A stretch of DNA of 64,000 bases from Empedobacter falsenii (GTDB lineage Bacteria > Bacteroidota > Bacteroidia > Flavobacteriales > Weeksellaceae), in the NCBI RefSeq assembly GCF_013488205.1, contig NZ_CP040908.1, positions 1,899,876 through 1,963,875 on the forward strand, in the 5' to 3' direction. Shown here piece after piece: positions 8,407 to 16,652 of this stretch; the stretch's first letter is position 1, and every line of letters starts with the position of its first letter. A model generated the notes under the pieces. It searched no databases. It was not told where the DNA came from and saw only the letters and a program-made list of their open reading frames with translations. Made by a program: the position numbers and the translations under genes.

Positions 8407-10809
8407 ATGAATGCACAAACACTTACTATACCGATTATCAATTTGAATTCAGAAAAAGATGTTGAACTCATCAATAAATTACTTTCTGAAATAGAAAATC
8501 TTGATGAATATACTGTGAATTTAGATGCTAAAACGATTAACGTTTCGGCAAAAAAATTATGGAAAGTTTCCCCTAAAATCTATGAAACTTTAAAGCAAAA
8601 TAACTTCAAAATAGATTCTGTCGAAAAATCTTATCCCGTTCTCAATATGACGTGTGCTTCGTGTGCGAGTAGTTCTCAAGCGAATCTTAATCGTCAATTG
8701 GGTGTCGTAAATGCAGAAGTGAATTATGGAAATGGAATGGGAAAAATCGAGTATATTCCTACTCTTGTTTCTCCAGAAAATTTGAAAAATGCTTTAGTAG
8801 AAGTTGGATATGATTTGGTGATTGATGAGTCTAAAAATCAAGATGAAGAAATAGAACAACTTCACGAAGAAAAATACAAAACGCTGAAAAATAGAGTAAT
8901 TTGGGCTTTAATTTTTGGAGTTCCTTTATTTATTGTTGGAATGTTTTTTATGGATATGCCTTACGGAAATTACATTATGTGGGCATTTTCTACGCCAATT
9001 CTTTTCATTTTTGGACAACAATTTTTCGTAGGTGCTTGGAAACAATTGAAAAATAAATCGGCTAATATGGACACTTTAGTCGCGCTAAGCACTAGTGTTG
9101 CTTATATTTTTAGTGTTTTCAATACATTATTTCCAGAATATTGGCACAGCAAAGGTTTGCACGCGCATCCTTATTTTGAAGCTGCTGGTTTAATCATCGT
9201 TTTTATCTTGATTGGTAAATTGATGGAAGAACGTGCGAAAGGAAATACTTCCGAAGCGATCAAGAAATTAATCGGATTACAACCTAATACTGTATTAGTT
9301 GTAATAGATGGAAATCAGGTTGAAGTGAAAATTGAAGATGTACAAATTGGTGATTTGATTGTTGCAAAACCTGGAGATAAAATTGCGGTTGATGGAATTA
9401 TTGTTTCGGGAGAATCTTTTATCGATGAAAGTTCATTGACAGGAGAACCAATTCCAGTCGAAAAAGGAATTGATGCGAATGTTTTTTCAGGAACTTTAAA
9501 CCAAAACTCTCCTATTCAATATAAAGCCTTGAAAGTAGGGAATGATACACTTTTGGCTCAAATTATTCAATCGGTTAAAAATGCACAAGGAAGTAAAGCG
9601 CCAGTTCAACAATTGGTAGACAAAATTGCAGGTGTTTTTGTCCCGATTGTAATTATTATTGCAATTCTAACGTTCATTACTTGGTTAGTTGTAGGTCAAG
9701 AAAATGCTTTTACAATGGCGCTTTTATCGATGATTACCGTTTTGGTTATTGCTTGTCCTTGTGCGCTTGGTTTAGCAACCCCAACTGCAATTATGGTTGG
9801 AATGGGAAAAGGTGCTGAACAAGGAATTTTGATCAAAAATGCCGAAAGTTTAGAATTAGCGAAGAAAATTGATACAATTATTTTAGATAAAACAGGAACA
9901 ATTACCGAAGGAAAACCGAAAGTACAAGAATTGATTTGGTTTGATGATTCTGCTAAAAATGTACTTTATACAATCGAAAATAATTCGCAACATCCTTTAG
10001 CAAAAGCGATTACAGAACATATTGGAGAGCAAGATATTTTACCTGAACTAAAAATTGAAGATGTATCTGGAAAAGGTTTGAAAGCTAATATTTTAGATAA
10101 AGTTTATTATGTTGGAAAAACAAGTTGGATAAATGAATTAAATATTCAGATTGATGAAAAGGTTGAACAAGCTATTCAAGATTTTTCGACTAAAAATTAT
10201 ACCACTTCTTTCTTTGGAAATGATGAAAAAGTTTTGGGATTAATTGGAATTTCTGATGAAATAAAAGCAACTTCTGTTGAAGCTATTAAAGCTTTTCATG
10301 AAAAAGGAATTGAAGTTTGGATGGTAACTGGTGACAACGAGTTTTCGGCAAATGCAATTGCAAAACAAGTCGGAATTGATCAAGTGGTCGCAAATGCTTT
10401 ACCAAATGATAAAATGAATATTATCAAAGATTTGCAACAAAAAGGAAAAGTTGTTGCAATGGTTGGTGATGGAATTAATGATAGTGCAGCGTTGGCTCAG
10501 GCAGATGTTTCGATTGCAATGGGTAATGGTTCTGATATTGCGATTGATGTGGCAGAAGTTACGTTGATTGGAGGAGATTTGACAAAAATAGATCATGCAA
10601 TTAATTTATCTACGCAAACGGTCAAAACAATTCATCAAAATTTATTCTGGGCATTTATTTACAATGTAATCGGAATTCCAATCGCTGCTGGAGTACTTTA
10701 TCCAATTAATGGATTTTTGTTAGATCCTATGATTGCTGGTGCTGCAATGGCTTTGAGTAGTGTAAGTGTTGTAACAAATAGTTTATTGTTAAAGTATAAA
10801 AAGATTTAA
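8407..10809 (+). CDS. copA: Copper-translocating P1B-type ATPase
   Basis: 800 aa. A heavy-metal-associated domain with CASC (MTCASCAS, near residue 84) follows an N-terminal stretch that looks like a second metal-binding domain without Cys. Eight membrane helices flank the CPC metal site (IACPCALGLATPT), with phosphorylation motif DKTGTITEGK, the P1B HP dipeptide (HPLAKA) and hinge GDGINDSAALAQADVS. CPC with a CxxC domain marks Cu(I) export from the cytoplasm. Although it follows the kinase by 102 bp, the kinase/regulator belongs with the divergent exporter. I saw no CopY/CueR-like operator and no clear TAnnTTTG box in the gap. Confidence 0.95.
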   Translation: MNAQTLTIPIINLNSEKDVELINKLLSEIENLDEYTVNLDAKTINVSAKKLWKVSPKIYETLKQNNFKIDSVEKSYPVLNMTCASCASSSQANLNRQLGVVNAEVNYGNGMGKIEYIPTLVSPENLKNALVEVGYDLVIDESKNQDEEIEQLHEEKYKTLKNRVIWALIFGVPLFIVGMFFMDMPYGNYIMWAFSTPILFIFGQQFFVGAWKQLKNKSANMDTLVALSTSVAYIFSVFNTLFPEYWHSKGLHAHPYFEAAGLIIVFILIGKLMEERAKGNTSEAIKKLIGLQPNTVLVVIDGNQVEVKIEDVQIGDLIVAKPGDKIAVDGIIVSGESFIDESSLTGEPIPVEKGIDANVFSGTLNQNSPIQYKALKVGNDTLLAQIIQSVKNAQGSKAPVQQLVDKIAGVFVPIVIIIAILTFITWLVVGQENAFTMALLSMITVLVIACPCALGLATPTAIMVGMGKGAEQGILIKNAESLELAKKIDTIILDKTGTITEGKPKVQELIWFDDSAKNVLYTIENNSQHPLAKAITEHIGEQDILPELKIEDVSGKGLKANILDKVYYVGKTSWINELNIQIDEKVEQAIQDFSTKNYTTSFFGNDEKVLGLIGISDEIKATSVEAIKAFHEKGIEVWMVTGDNEFSANAIAKQVGIDQVVANALPNDKMNIIKDLQQKGKVVAMVGDGINDSAALAQADVSIAMGNGSDIAIDVAEVTLIGGDLTKIDHAINLSTQTVKTIHQNLFWAFIYNVIGIPIAAGVLYPINGFLLDPMIAGAAMALSSVSVVTNSLLLKYKKI

Positions 10810-10830
10810 AAAACTTTAAAATATTCATAA

Positions 10831-10864
10831 AAAAATCGGCTAAATATTTAGTCGATTTTTTTGT
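10831..10864. terminator. Bidirectional intrinsic terminator (copA / RES toxin)
   Basis: An AAAATCGgcTAAATATTTAgtCGATTTT hairpin has A- and T-runs on both sides in the convergent gap, so it can end transcription from either direction. Confidence 0.8.
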
Positions 10865-10867
10865 GTT

Positions 10868-11320
10868 TTATAACAAACGATCATCCCAATTATAATCTTC
10901 TAATTCTTTGATTTTAACCTTTGAAGAAAAATCAGGATGTTTTGTATTGATTAAATAATTATATTCTTTTGGAATGATTGACGATGGAACTTTGATAACC
11001 AAATATTTAAAATCCTGATACCAAGCAGAACCAATCTCTTGTAACTCGGGATAAGCCTCTACAGATTGCCAATTCCTAGGTAATTTAGACTTTTTAATTT
11101 CATAAATTTCATCTTCTTCGCAATCAATTTCTATCACTAATAATTTGTACGAGTTATCAATGCTAATAGAACTTCTATGCACCACCAATTCTAAGGTTGA
11201 AAGCGCGCGAGAACTTCCTGCATAAATAACAAATTCATCATTTTTATTCCATCTGTTGGCAACTCCAGAAGCTTGTAATGATTTTGAATATTTCGCTTTA
11301 CGAATATTGTAAACTAACAT
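10868..11320 (-). CDS. RES-domain toxin (predicted NAD+ phosphorylase)
   Basis: 150 aa, the usual length of a stand-alone RES toxin. Seen motifs are the N-terminal RxxxxS-type strand with GVANRWN, the YAGSSRALSTLELVVH core containing the conserved Ser and Glu, and a C-terminal half ending in LINTKHPDFSSKVKI, all typical of the family. Characterised members degrade NAD+ by phosphorolysis when the Xre partner is lost. It starts 2 bp after the antitoxin stop, the canonical antitoxin-first order. RES/Xre pairs occur on chromosomes and plasmids, and no mobile-element boundary is visible here. Confidence 0.9.
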   Translation of the reverse strand: MLVYNIRKAKYSKSLQASGVANRWNKNDEFVIYAGSSRALSTLELVVHRSSISIDNSYKLLVIEIDCEEDEIYEIKKSKLPRNWQSVEAYPELQEIGSAWYQDFKYLVIKVPSSIIPKEYNYLINTKHPDFSSKVKIKELEDYNWDDRLL

Positions 11321-11322
11321 TG

Positions 11323-11757
11323 TTAGACGTTTTCTCCGTATTCTATCGCAGTCAAACGATTATCGATAAATTTGAGACCTGAAACTGTATCAAGAAAATC
11401 TGCTGGCGATTTTTTATCTAACAAAACATTAGGCGTTGTTAACCATTTCTCAAAATCATCTTTTGTATTGAAAACCTCCAAACCGTGCTTGTATAAAGAA
11501 ATCAATAAAACAATATGCTCTTTTGTATTGTCTTTAAGAGATACATCTTTTGTTTTGTAATTTCTGTAGGTACGCGTTGTGATATTTAACCAACTTGAGA
11601 TTATTTCGTCTTTTAGCGTTGATAATTCATCAAGATATTGAATGTATTTTTGATCAATATTATAACGATTTACGTAAAAATAAACACTCGTAAAATCTCT
11701 TACTTCAGGGATTTCATTTATGATTTGTTCGTATTTTTTTAGTTTAACAGTTGCCAT
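11323..11757 (-). CDS. Xre/MbcA/ParS-type antitoxin (DUF2384 C-terminal domain)
   Basis: 144 aa. An N-terminal HTH-like region (about residues 35-75, with LNITTRTYRNYK as the probable recognition segment) precedes a DUF2384 toxin-binding domain (about 85-144) containing KHGLEVFNTKDDFEKWL and a terminal SGLKFIDNRLTAIEYG, where this family occludes the RES active site. It is the first gene of the two-gene operon and probably represses its own promoter. A -7 box lies about 60 bp upstream. Confidence 0.88.
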   Translation of the reverse strand: MATVKLKKYEQIINEIPEVRDFTSVYFYVNRYNIDQKYIQYLDELSTLKDEIISSWLNITTRTYRNYKTKDVSLKDNTKEHIVLLISLYKHGLEVFNTKDDFEKWLTTPNVLLDKKSPADFLDTVSGLKFIDNRLTAIEYGENV

Positions 11758-11774
11758 AATTCTAAACTTTTACT

Positions 11775-11821
11775 AAAGTTACAATTTTTCCTCTTAAGAA
11801 AGGAACTTTTTCTCAAATTTA
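11775..11821 (-). promoter_or_regulatory. Promoter and possible operator of the RES/Xre pair
   Basis: A leftward -7 box (TAAATTTG, plus-strand 11814-11821) matches TAnnTTTG. Just downstream lies an interrupted inverted repeat, AAAGTT (11775-11780) and AACTTT (11804-11809), around a CCTCTTAAGAAAGG core, a plausible autorepression site. The box is clear; the operator is weak. Confidence 0.4.
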
Positions 11822-11833
11822 AATAAATTTAAC

Positions 11834-11862
11834 AAAAAAAGAGGTTACCTAAGCAACCTCTC
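11834..11862 (-). terminator. fumC terminator
   Basis: Read leftward: GAGGTTGC, short loop, GTAACCTC, then a run of seven T. It lies 25 bp after the fumC stop. Confidence 0.85.
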
Positions 11863-11886
11863 TGTGATATAATGATTTAAAATTTC

Positions 11887-13284
11887 TTATTTCAAAGAAC
11901 CAACCATATCTTCAGGTTTTACCCATTCGTCAAATTCTTCGGCAGTTACATATCCTAATGCGATTGCAGTTTCTTTTAACGTAGAGTTATTTTTATGAGC
12001 TGTTTGAGCAATTTCTGCAGCTTTGTAGTAACCAATTTTTGTATTAAGCGCTGTAACTAACATTAATGAATTATCAACTAATTCTTTAATACGAGCATAA
12101 TTTGGCTCGATACCTTGCGCACAATGCTCGTCAAAAGATACACAAGCATCTCCTAATAAACGTGCAGATTGCAAGAAGTTTGCAGCCATAACTGGTTTGA
12201 AAACATTCAATTCGTAATGACCTTGAGTTCCTCCAATTGTAATTGCAACATCGTTACCCATAACTTGAGCTGCAACCATTGTTAATGCCTCACATTGAGT
12301 TGGATTTACTTTACCTGGCATGATAGAAGATCCTGGTTCGTTTTCTGGAATGATAATTTCTCCAATACCTGAACGAGGTCCAGAAGCTAACATACGAACG
12401 TCATTTGCAATTTTGTTTAATGAAACAGCTAATTGTTTCAAAGCTCCGTGAGTTTCTACGATTGCATCGTGAGCAGCTAATGCTTCGAACTTATTTTCTG
12501 CTGTTACAAATGGATGACCTGTAAATTCAGCAATGTATTTAGCAACTAAAACATCGTATCCTTCTGGCGTGTTAAGACCTGTACCTACAGCAGTTCCACC
12601 TAAAGCAACTTCAGATAAATGCTCTAATGTATTTCTTAAAGCTTTTAAACCGTGGTTTAATTGCGCTACATATCCAGAAATCTCTTGACCTAAAGTTAAT
12701 GGAGTTGCATCCATTAAGTGTGTACGACCAATTTTTACAACAGATTTAAACTCTTCTGCTTTCTTAGCTAATGTGTCACGTAATTGCTCAACACCTGGAA
12801 TTGTTACTTCAACAACAGCTTTGTAAGCAGCAATGTGCATACCTGTTGGGAAAGTATCATTAGAAGATTGAGATTTGTTAACGTCGTCATTCGCTTTAAG
12901 AACTGGTTCACCTTCTCCAATTTTGAATCCAGCTAAAACTTGCGCACGATTAGCAACAACTTCATTCACATTCATATTAGATTGAGTTCCTGAACCTGTT
13001 TGCCAAATTACTAAAGGAAATTGATCATCTAATTTTCCTGCTAAAATTTCGTCACATACAGCAGCAATAGCATCACGTTTTTCAACAGGTAAAACACCTA
13101 ATTCAGCATTTGCATAAGCAGCAGCTTTCTTAAGATAAGCGAAACCTTCTACAATTTCGTGAGGCATAGAAGCCGCAGGACCAATTTTAAAGTTGTTACG
13201 AGAACGTTCTGTTTGAGCACCCCAGTATTTATCTGCAGGAACTTTTACTTCCCCCATGGTGTCTTTCTCAATTCTGTATTCCAT
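11887..13284 (-). CDS. fumC: Class II fumarate hydratase
   Basis: 465 aa, full length for the iron-independent FumC/aspartase superfamily. It catalyses reversible hydration of fumarate to L-malate in the TCA cycle, in the cytoplasm. Visible are [13 protein letters not shown] near residue 100, the catalytic His loop [16 protein letters not shown], and the superfamily signature [13 protein letters not shown] with the mobile SS loop. It starts at ATG 13284 with a matching -7 box upstream and a strong terminator downstream, so it is monocistronic. Codon use is notably regular, as expected of a highly expressed gene. Confidence 0.97.
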   Translation of the reverse strand: MEYRIEKDTMGEVKVPADKYWGAQTERSRNNFKIGPAASMPHEIVEGFAYLKKAAAYANAELGVLPVEKRDAIAAVCDEILAGKLDDQFPLVIWQTGSGTQSNMNVNEVVANRAQVLAGFKIGEGEPVLKANDDVNKSQSSNDTFPTGMHIAAYKAVVEVTIPGVEQLRDTLAKKAEEFKSVVKIGRTHLMDATPLTLGQEISGYVAQLNHGLKALRNTLEHLSEVALGGTAVGTGLNTPEGYDVLVAKYIAEFTGHPFVTAENKFEALAAHDAIVETHGALKQLAVSLNKIANDVRMLASGPRSGIGEIIIPENEPGSSIMPGKVNPTQCEALTMVAAQVMGNDVAITIGGTQGHYELNVFKPVMAANFLQSARLLGDACVSFDEHCAQGIEPNYARIKELVDNSLMLVTALNTKIGYYKAAEIAQTAHKNNSTLKETAIALGYVTAEEFDEWVKPEDMVGSLK

Positions 13285-13325
13285 TTTGGTATTTTTTATT
13301 ATTTATATATTGTTTACTTATCTCA

Positions 13326-13333
13326 CAAATTTA
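13326..13333 (-). promoter_or_regulatory. -7 promoter box of fumC
   Basis: Leftward TAAATTTG is a perfect TAnnTTTG match. The implied 5' leader is about 35 nt. No clear -33 TTG was seen. Confidence 0.45.
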
Positions 13334-13392
13334 AGAAATCGTTTGATGAAAGAAAAGTGATTAATGTTAGTATTTCTATAAATTTTATTTAC

Positions 13393-13400
13393 TAAGTTTG
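13393..13400 (+). promoter_or_regulatory. -7 promoter box of the 68-aa membrane protein
   Basis: TAAGTTTG matches TAnnTTTG and ends 20 bp before ATG 13421, leaving a leader of about 15 nt. Confidence 0.5.
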
Positions 13401-13420
13401 TATCACATAAAAATAAAATC

Positions 13421-13627
13421 ATGATTCAATTTTTAGGTTTCTTATTATTCTTAACAATCGCTTTATGCGGATTCTGGGGTATCATCTTTTTTGCAACGAT
13501 GGCTATTTCTTGGATTCCATTTTGGGTTGCGAATTTAAGAAAAGAAAAAGCTGGAATAGTAACAGCAGAAGATCCTCGTCCGATTTTACCAAATCAAGAA
13601 GGAATCACAGTATTATTCAAAAAATAA
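13421..13627 (+). CDS. Small membrane protein of unknown function
   Basis: 68 aa. One long hydrophobic segment (about residues 3-36, possibly two tight helices) is followed by a basic stretch (RKEK) and a Pro-rich cytoplasmic tail ending ITVLFKK. No family is recognised. It is supported as a real gene by its own -7 box, an ATG at a normal distance and a strong terminator immediately after the stop. It stands alone between fumC and a convergent gene. Confidence 0.7.
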   Translation: MIQFLGFLLFLTIALCGFWGIIFFATMAISWIPFWVANLRKEKAGIVTAEDPRPILPNQEGITVLFKK

Positions 13628-13646
13628 TAAGCTGTAAAAAAAAATT

Positions 13647-13675
13647 AAAAGGAACTTGACGAAGTTCCTTTTTTT
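13647..13675. terminator. Bidirectional intrinsic terminator
   Basis: AAAAGGAACTT / AAGTTCCTTTT is a perfect 11-bp stem with a 4-nt loop, flanked by A and T runs, between the 68-aa gene and the convergent AHSA1-like gene. Confidence 0.88.
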
Positions 13676-13677
13676 AT

Positions 13678-14130
13678 TTATTCGACTTTCGAATCTTCTT
13701 CATAATTTCCTTCCAAATAATTTTTCAAACTAATTCGGATAATTTCTGTCCAACCAGCTTCAAAACTTTCGCGCGAGAAATTTTTATCATCAGGCGGAAA
13801 AGTTTCAATTCCTTCATGAATCAACGTTAATTTTGTTTGCGGAACAATTTCATCTGTTAATTCATCCAAAATAAATGTAACAACAGAATTTCCTTCGTAG
13901 ACAGGATATTTCCATGTATAAGCTAACAATTTAGTCGGCTCTACTTCTACTATTTTACAGTGATGTAAATACGATCCGCCATAAAATTCAAACTCAAATC
14001 CAACTTCTGGAACAAACTTCTCAATATCAAAATACCATTTATCAAAAGCAGCTTTTGTTGTTAAGGCATTCCACACTTTGTCAATTGAAACATCAAAAAT
14101 TTCTACTATTTCTACAGGCTTTGCACTCAT
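13678..14130 (-). CDS. SRPBCC (AHSA1-like) domain protein
   Basis: 150 aa. The SRPBCC/START-like helix-grip fold is indicated by the opening VEIVEIFDVSIDKVWNALT, a mid-protein HHCKIVEVEPTKLLAYTW strand pair, and the C-terminal helix containing GWTEIIRISLKNYLEG, the standard layout of the AHSA1 (activator of Hsp90 ATPase homologue) family. Bacterial members bind small hydrophobic ligands or act in unknown roles; no specific substrate can be assigned. It is divergent from pafA and shares the terminator at 13647-13675 with the upstream small gene. Confidence 0.85.
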   Translation of the reverse strand: MSAKPVEIVEIFDVSIDKVWNALTTKAAFDKWYFDIEKFVPEVGFEFEFYGGSYLHHCKIVEVEPTKLLAYTWKYPVYEGNSVVTFILDELTDEIVPQTKLTLIHEGIETFPPDDKNFSRESFEAGWTEIIRISLKNYLEGNYEEDSKVE

Positions 14131-14206
14131 ACTCTATTTTTTTATGATTTTGTTTAATTTACTAATTTTTTAATTATTATTTAAATTTAGCCCAAAATTT
14201 AATTGT

Positions 14207-14214
14207 TACATTTG
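14207..14214 (+). promoter_or_regulatory. -7 promoter box of pafA
   Basis: TACATTTG matches TAnnTTTG, 19 bp before ATG 14234. No recognisable PHO-box repeat was found around it. Confidence 0.5.
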
Positions 14215-14233
14215 CTATTGTAAAATTTTTAAA

Positions 14234-15880
14234 ATGAAATTTAATAAGACTTTTTTAAGTGTTTTAGGATTATTTGCTGGTCTTTCGCTATATGCGCAAC
14301 AAGAGGTTAGCCGTCCAAAACTAGTAGTTGGTATCGTTGTCGATCAAATGCGATGGGATTATTTATATCGTTACCAAGATAGATATTCTACAGGAGGTTT
14401 CAATCGTATGTTAAACGAAGGTTTTAGCAACGAAAATACCTATATTCCTTATATACCTACTTATACAGCTATTGGTCATAGTTCTATTTATACAGGTTCT
14501 GTACCTGCTATTCATGGAATTGCTGGGAACGATTTTATCATTCAAGCAACAGGACAAGAAATGTATTGTACGCAAGATGACGCTGTAAATGGGGTTGGTA
14601 CTTCTTCAAAAGCTGGAAAAATGTCTCCAAAAAACTTGTTGACATCTACAGTTACTGATCAATTAAAATTAGCAACTAATTTTCGTTCAAAAGTATATGG
14701 AGTTTCGTTAAAAGATCGTGGAGGAATTTTACCTGCAGGACATTTTGCTGATGCTGCTTTTTGGTTTGATGGAGAATCTGGAAATTGGATTTCGAGTACA
14801 TTTTATATGAAAGAATTACCAAAATGGTTACAAAAATTCAATGATAAAAAAGTTGCTGAAAAATATTTAGACAAATGGAATACACTTTATCCGATTAATA
14901 CATATGTACAAAGTGAAAAAGATGGAAATCCATACCGCGAAAATTATAAAGGATTAGATAAAATGCAATTTCCTTATGATTTGAAAGCGTTGAAAAAAGA
15001 CAATGGTTTAGGTTTGATTCGCTCTACTCCTTTCGGAAATTCGTTGACAAAAGATATCGCGATTGAAATTATTGATAACGAAAAATTAGGTCAAAATGAG
15101 AAAGGAATTACAGATTTCTTAGCAGTTAGTTTTTCTTCTACTGATTATGTTGGACATCAATTTTCTCCAAATACAATCGAAGCTGAGGATACGTATTTGC
15201 GTTTAGATAAAGATTTGGAACAATTATTTAATCACTTAGACCAAAAAGTTGGAAAAGGACAATATTTAGTTTTCTTAACTGCAGATCATGGTGGAGCTCA
15301 TAATCCAAAATATTTCCAAGATAAAAAAGGAAATGCTGGATATTTCCCAACTGGAGAAGTAAAAAAAGCATTGAACGCTAAATTACAAGAGAAATTCAAA
15401 GCTGCTGATATTGTACGTTCATTGACAAATTATCAGGTTCATTTGAATTATCAAACAATCGAACAAAATAAATTAGACGAAGAAGATATCAAAGAAGAAA
15501 TCGTAAAATTTATGCAAAAAGTAGATGCTGTTTCTTTTGTTGCTGATATGGACAAAATTGGAGAAGCTTCTATTCCTACGATTATCAAAGAACGCATGAT
15601 CAATGGTTATAATCGTAAACGTAGCGGCGCTATCACTTATATTTTAGAGCCACAATGGTACGGAGGAAAACAAAATTCTGGTGGAACAACGCACGGAACT
15701 TGGGGTTCTTACGATGCTCACATTCCATTTGTTTTGATGGGTTGGGGAATAAAACATGGTAAAAACAACAACCGTGTATTTATGACAGACATCGCTCCTA
15801 CAGTTGCAGCTTTGCTACATATCGAAGAGCCAAACGGAAATATTGGTCAGCCAGTTTCTGAGGTTACAAATCCAAAATAA
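14234..15880 (+). CDS. pafA: PafA-type alkaline phosphatase / phosphodiesterase superfamily enzyme
   Basis: 548 aa, close in length and motif order to the Elizabethkingia meningoseptica PafA monoesterase. A signal peptide (about 1-21, ending YAQ) sends it to the periplasm. Two-zinc site and nucleophile motifs are present: VVDQMRWD, the Thr nucleophile in PTYTAIGHSS, SSTDYVGHQF, LTADHGGAH, and the C-terminal His in GTTHGTWGSYDAH. It hydrolyses phosphate monoesters and is constitutive in many Bacteroidota. It has its own promoter and a strong downstream terminator. The exact substrate preference cannot be read from sequence. Confidence 0.93.
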   Translation: MKFNKTFLSVLGLFAGLSLYAQQEVSRPKLVVGIVVDQMRWDYLYRYQDRYSTGGFNRMLNEGFSNENTYIPYIPTYTAIGHSSIYTGSVPAIHGIAGNDFIIQATGQEMYCTQDDAVNGVGTSSKAGKMSPKNLLTSTVTDQLKLATNFRSKVYGVSLKDRGGILPAGHFADAAFWFDGESGNWISSTFYMKELPKWLQKFNDKKVAEKYLDKWNTLYPINTYVQSEKDGNPYRENYKGLDKMQFPYDLKALKKDNGLGLIRSTPFGNSLTKDIAIEIIDNEKLGQNEKGITDFLAVSFSSTDYVGHQFSPNTIEAEDTYLRLDKDLEQLFNHLDQKVGKGQYLVFLTADHGGAHNPKYFQDKKGNAGYFPTGEVKKALNAKLQEKFKAADIVRSLTNYQVHLNYQTIEQNKLDEEDIKEEIVKFMQKVDAVSFVADMDKIGEASIPTIIKERMINGYNRKRSGAITYILEPQWYGGKQNSGGTTHGTWGSYDAHIPFVLMGWGIKHGKNNNRVFMTDIAPTVAALLHIEEPNGNIGQPVSEVTNPK

Positions 15881-15900
15881 TCTTATAAAAGATAATTCTA

Positions 15901-15930
15901 AAAACGCAACTTAATTAGTTGCGTTTTTTT
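15901..15930 (+). terminator. pafA terminator
   Basis: AAAACGCAACT / AGTTGCGTTTT stem with a short AT loop, followed by a T8 run. Confidence 0.9.
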
Positions 15931-16146
15931 TGTTACTATAATTATTATTTATTCTATTTCAATTATTTACTTTTTAGAATTAAAGAAATTAACGATTAAC
16001 ATCTATTACGTAATTTTAGTAAATCAGGAATTTATATCATTGATAATGAAAAAAATATAAATAAGAGGGATTAATGAGGGATTTGTTTTAAAGGATAAAT
16101 CAACATTTTTCGTTGATTTGTAATAGAACGTAATTATTACAAGATC

Positions 16147-16569
16147 ATGAAAAATTTTAGAGAAATACATATTGGTAGTTTTATTAAGAATGTTGTTCAA
16201 GTAAAAGAAATAGATACTGGAAGAATCTTAAATTTCTTTAAATGTCAAGAAGATCAAATTGAGGAAATGTATAACAAATCAAGTTTAGATTCCGATTTAC
16301 TTCTTCGATGGTCGAAGTTATTAGAATATGATTTGTTTAGATTATATTCTCAACATCTCATGTTGTATAGTCCTGTTATAACGAATAAAACCAATAAAAA
16401 AACAAATGATAATTCGTTGCCAAAATTCAGAAAGAATATTTACACGAAAGAGGTTATTGATTTTATTTTAGATCAGATTAAAAATGAAAAAATGAGTAAG
16501 AGAGAAATTATAGAACGTTATAATATTCCAAAAACAACATTGTATAAATGGATAATTAAATACAATTAA
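16147..16569 (+). CDS. Small two-part HTH protein (transposase-like HTH, Weeksellaceae family)
   Basis: 140 aa. The first half (FREIHIGSFIKNVV, then RILNFFKC, then LLLRWSKLLEYDLFRLYSQHL) resembles a family I know in multiple copies from Chryseobacterium/Elizabethkingia genomes, usually labelled 'transposase' or HTH protein. The last 45 residues form an HTH of the transposase type (SKREIIERYNIPKTTLYKWIIKYN). There is no DDE catalytic domain, no second ORF and no terminal inverted repeats, so it is more likely a stand-alone DNA-binding regulator than an IS element. It stands 83 bp upstream of, and co-oriented with, the acylase-porin operon, which it may control. Confidence 0.65.
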   Translation: MKNFREIHIGSFIKNVVQVKEIDTGRILNFFKCQEDQIEEMYNKSSLDSDLLLRWSKLLEYDLFRLYSQHLMLYSPVITNKTNKKTNDNSLPKFRKNIYTKEVIDFILDQIKNEKMSKREIIERYNIPKTTLYKWIIKYN

Positions 16570-16571
16570 TT

Positions 16572-16593
16572 CTAATATTCTGCACAATATTAG
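16572..16593. promoter_or_regulatory. Perfect inverted repeat upstream of the acylase-porin operon
   Basis: CTAATATT - 6 nt - AATATTAG, 3 bp after the HTH gene stop and 60 bp before the acylase ATG. It lacks a T-run, so an operator is more likely than a terminator. Confidence 0.35.
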
Positions 16594-16652
16594 TAAAAGA
16601 GTATAATTTTCTCCAATTAAATTAATAATTTTAACAATCTAAATACATCATA

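Noticed and set aside
13159-13395. Plus-strand open frame overlapping the start of fumC
   Set aside because: It is antisense to conserved fumC codons and carries no promoter or family signature; a shadow frame, like many others antisense to coaBC, dapA, hemL and the helicase.
16147-16569. Insertion sequence
   Set aside because: The HTH is transposase-like, but there is no catalytic ORF, no terminal inverted repeats and no target duplication in the flanks.
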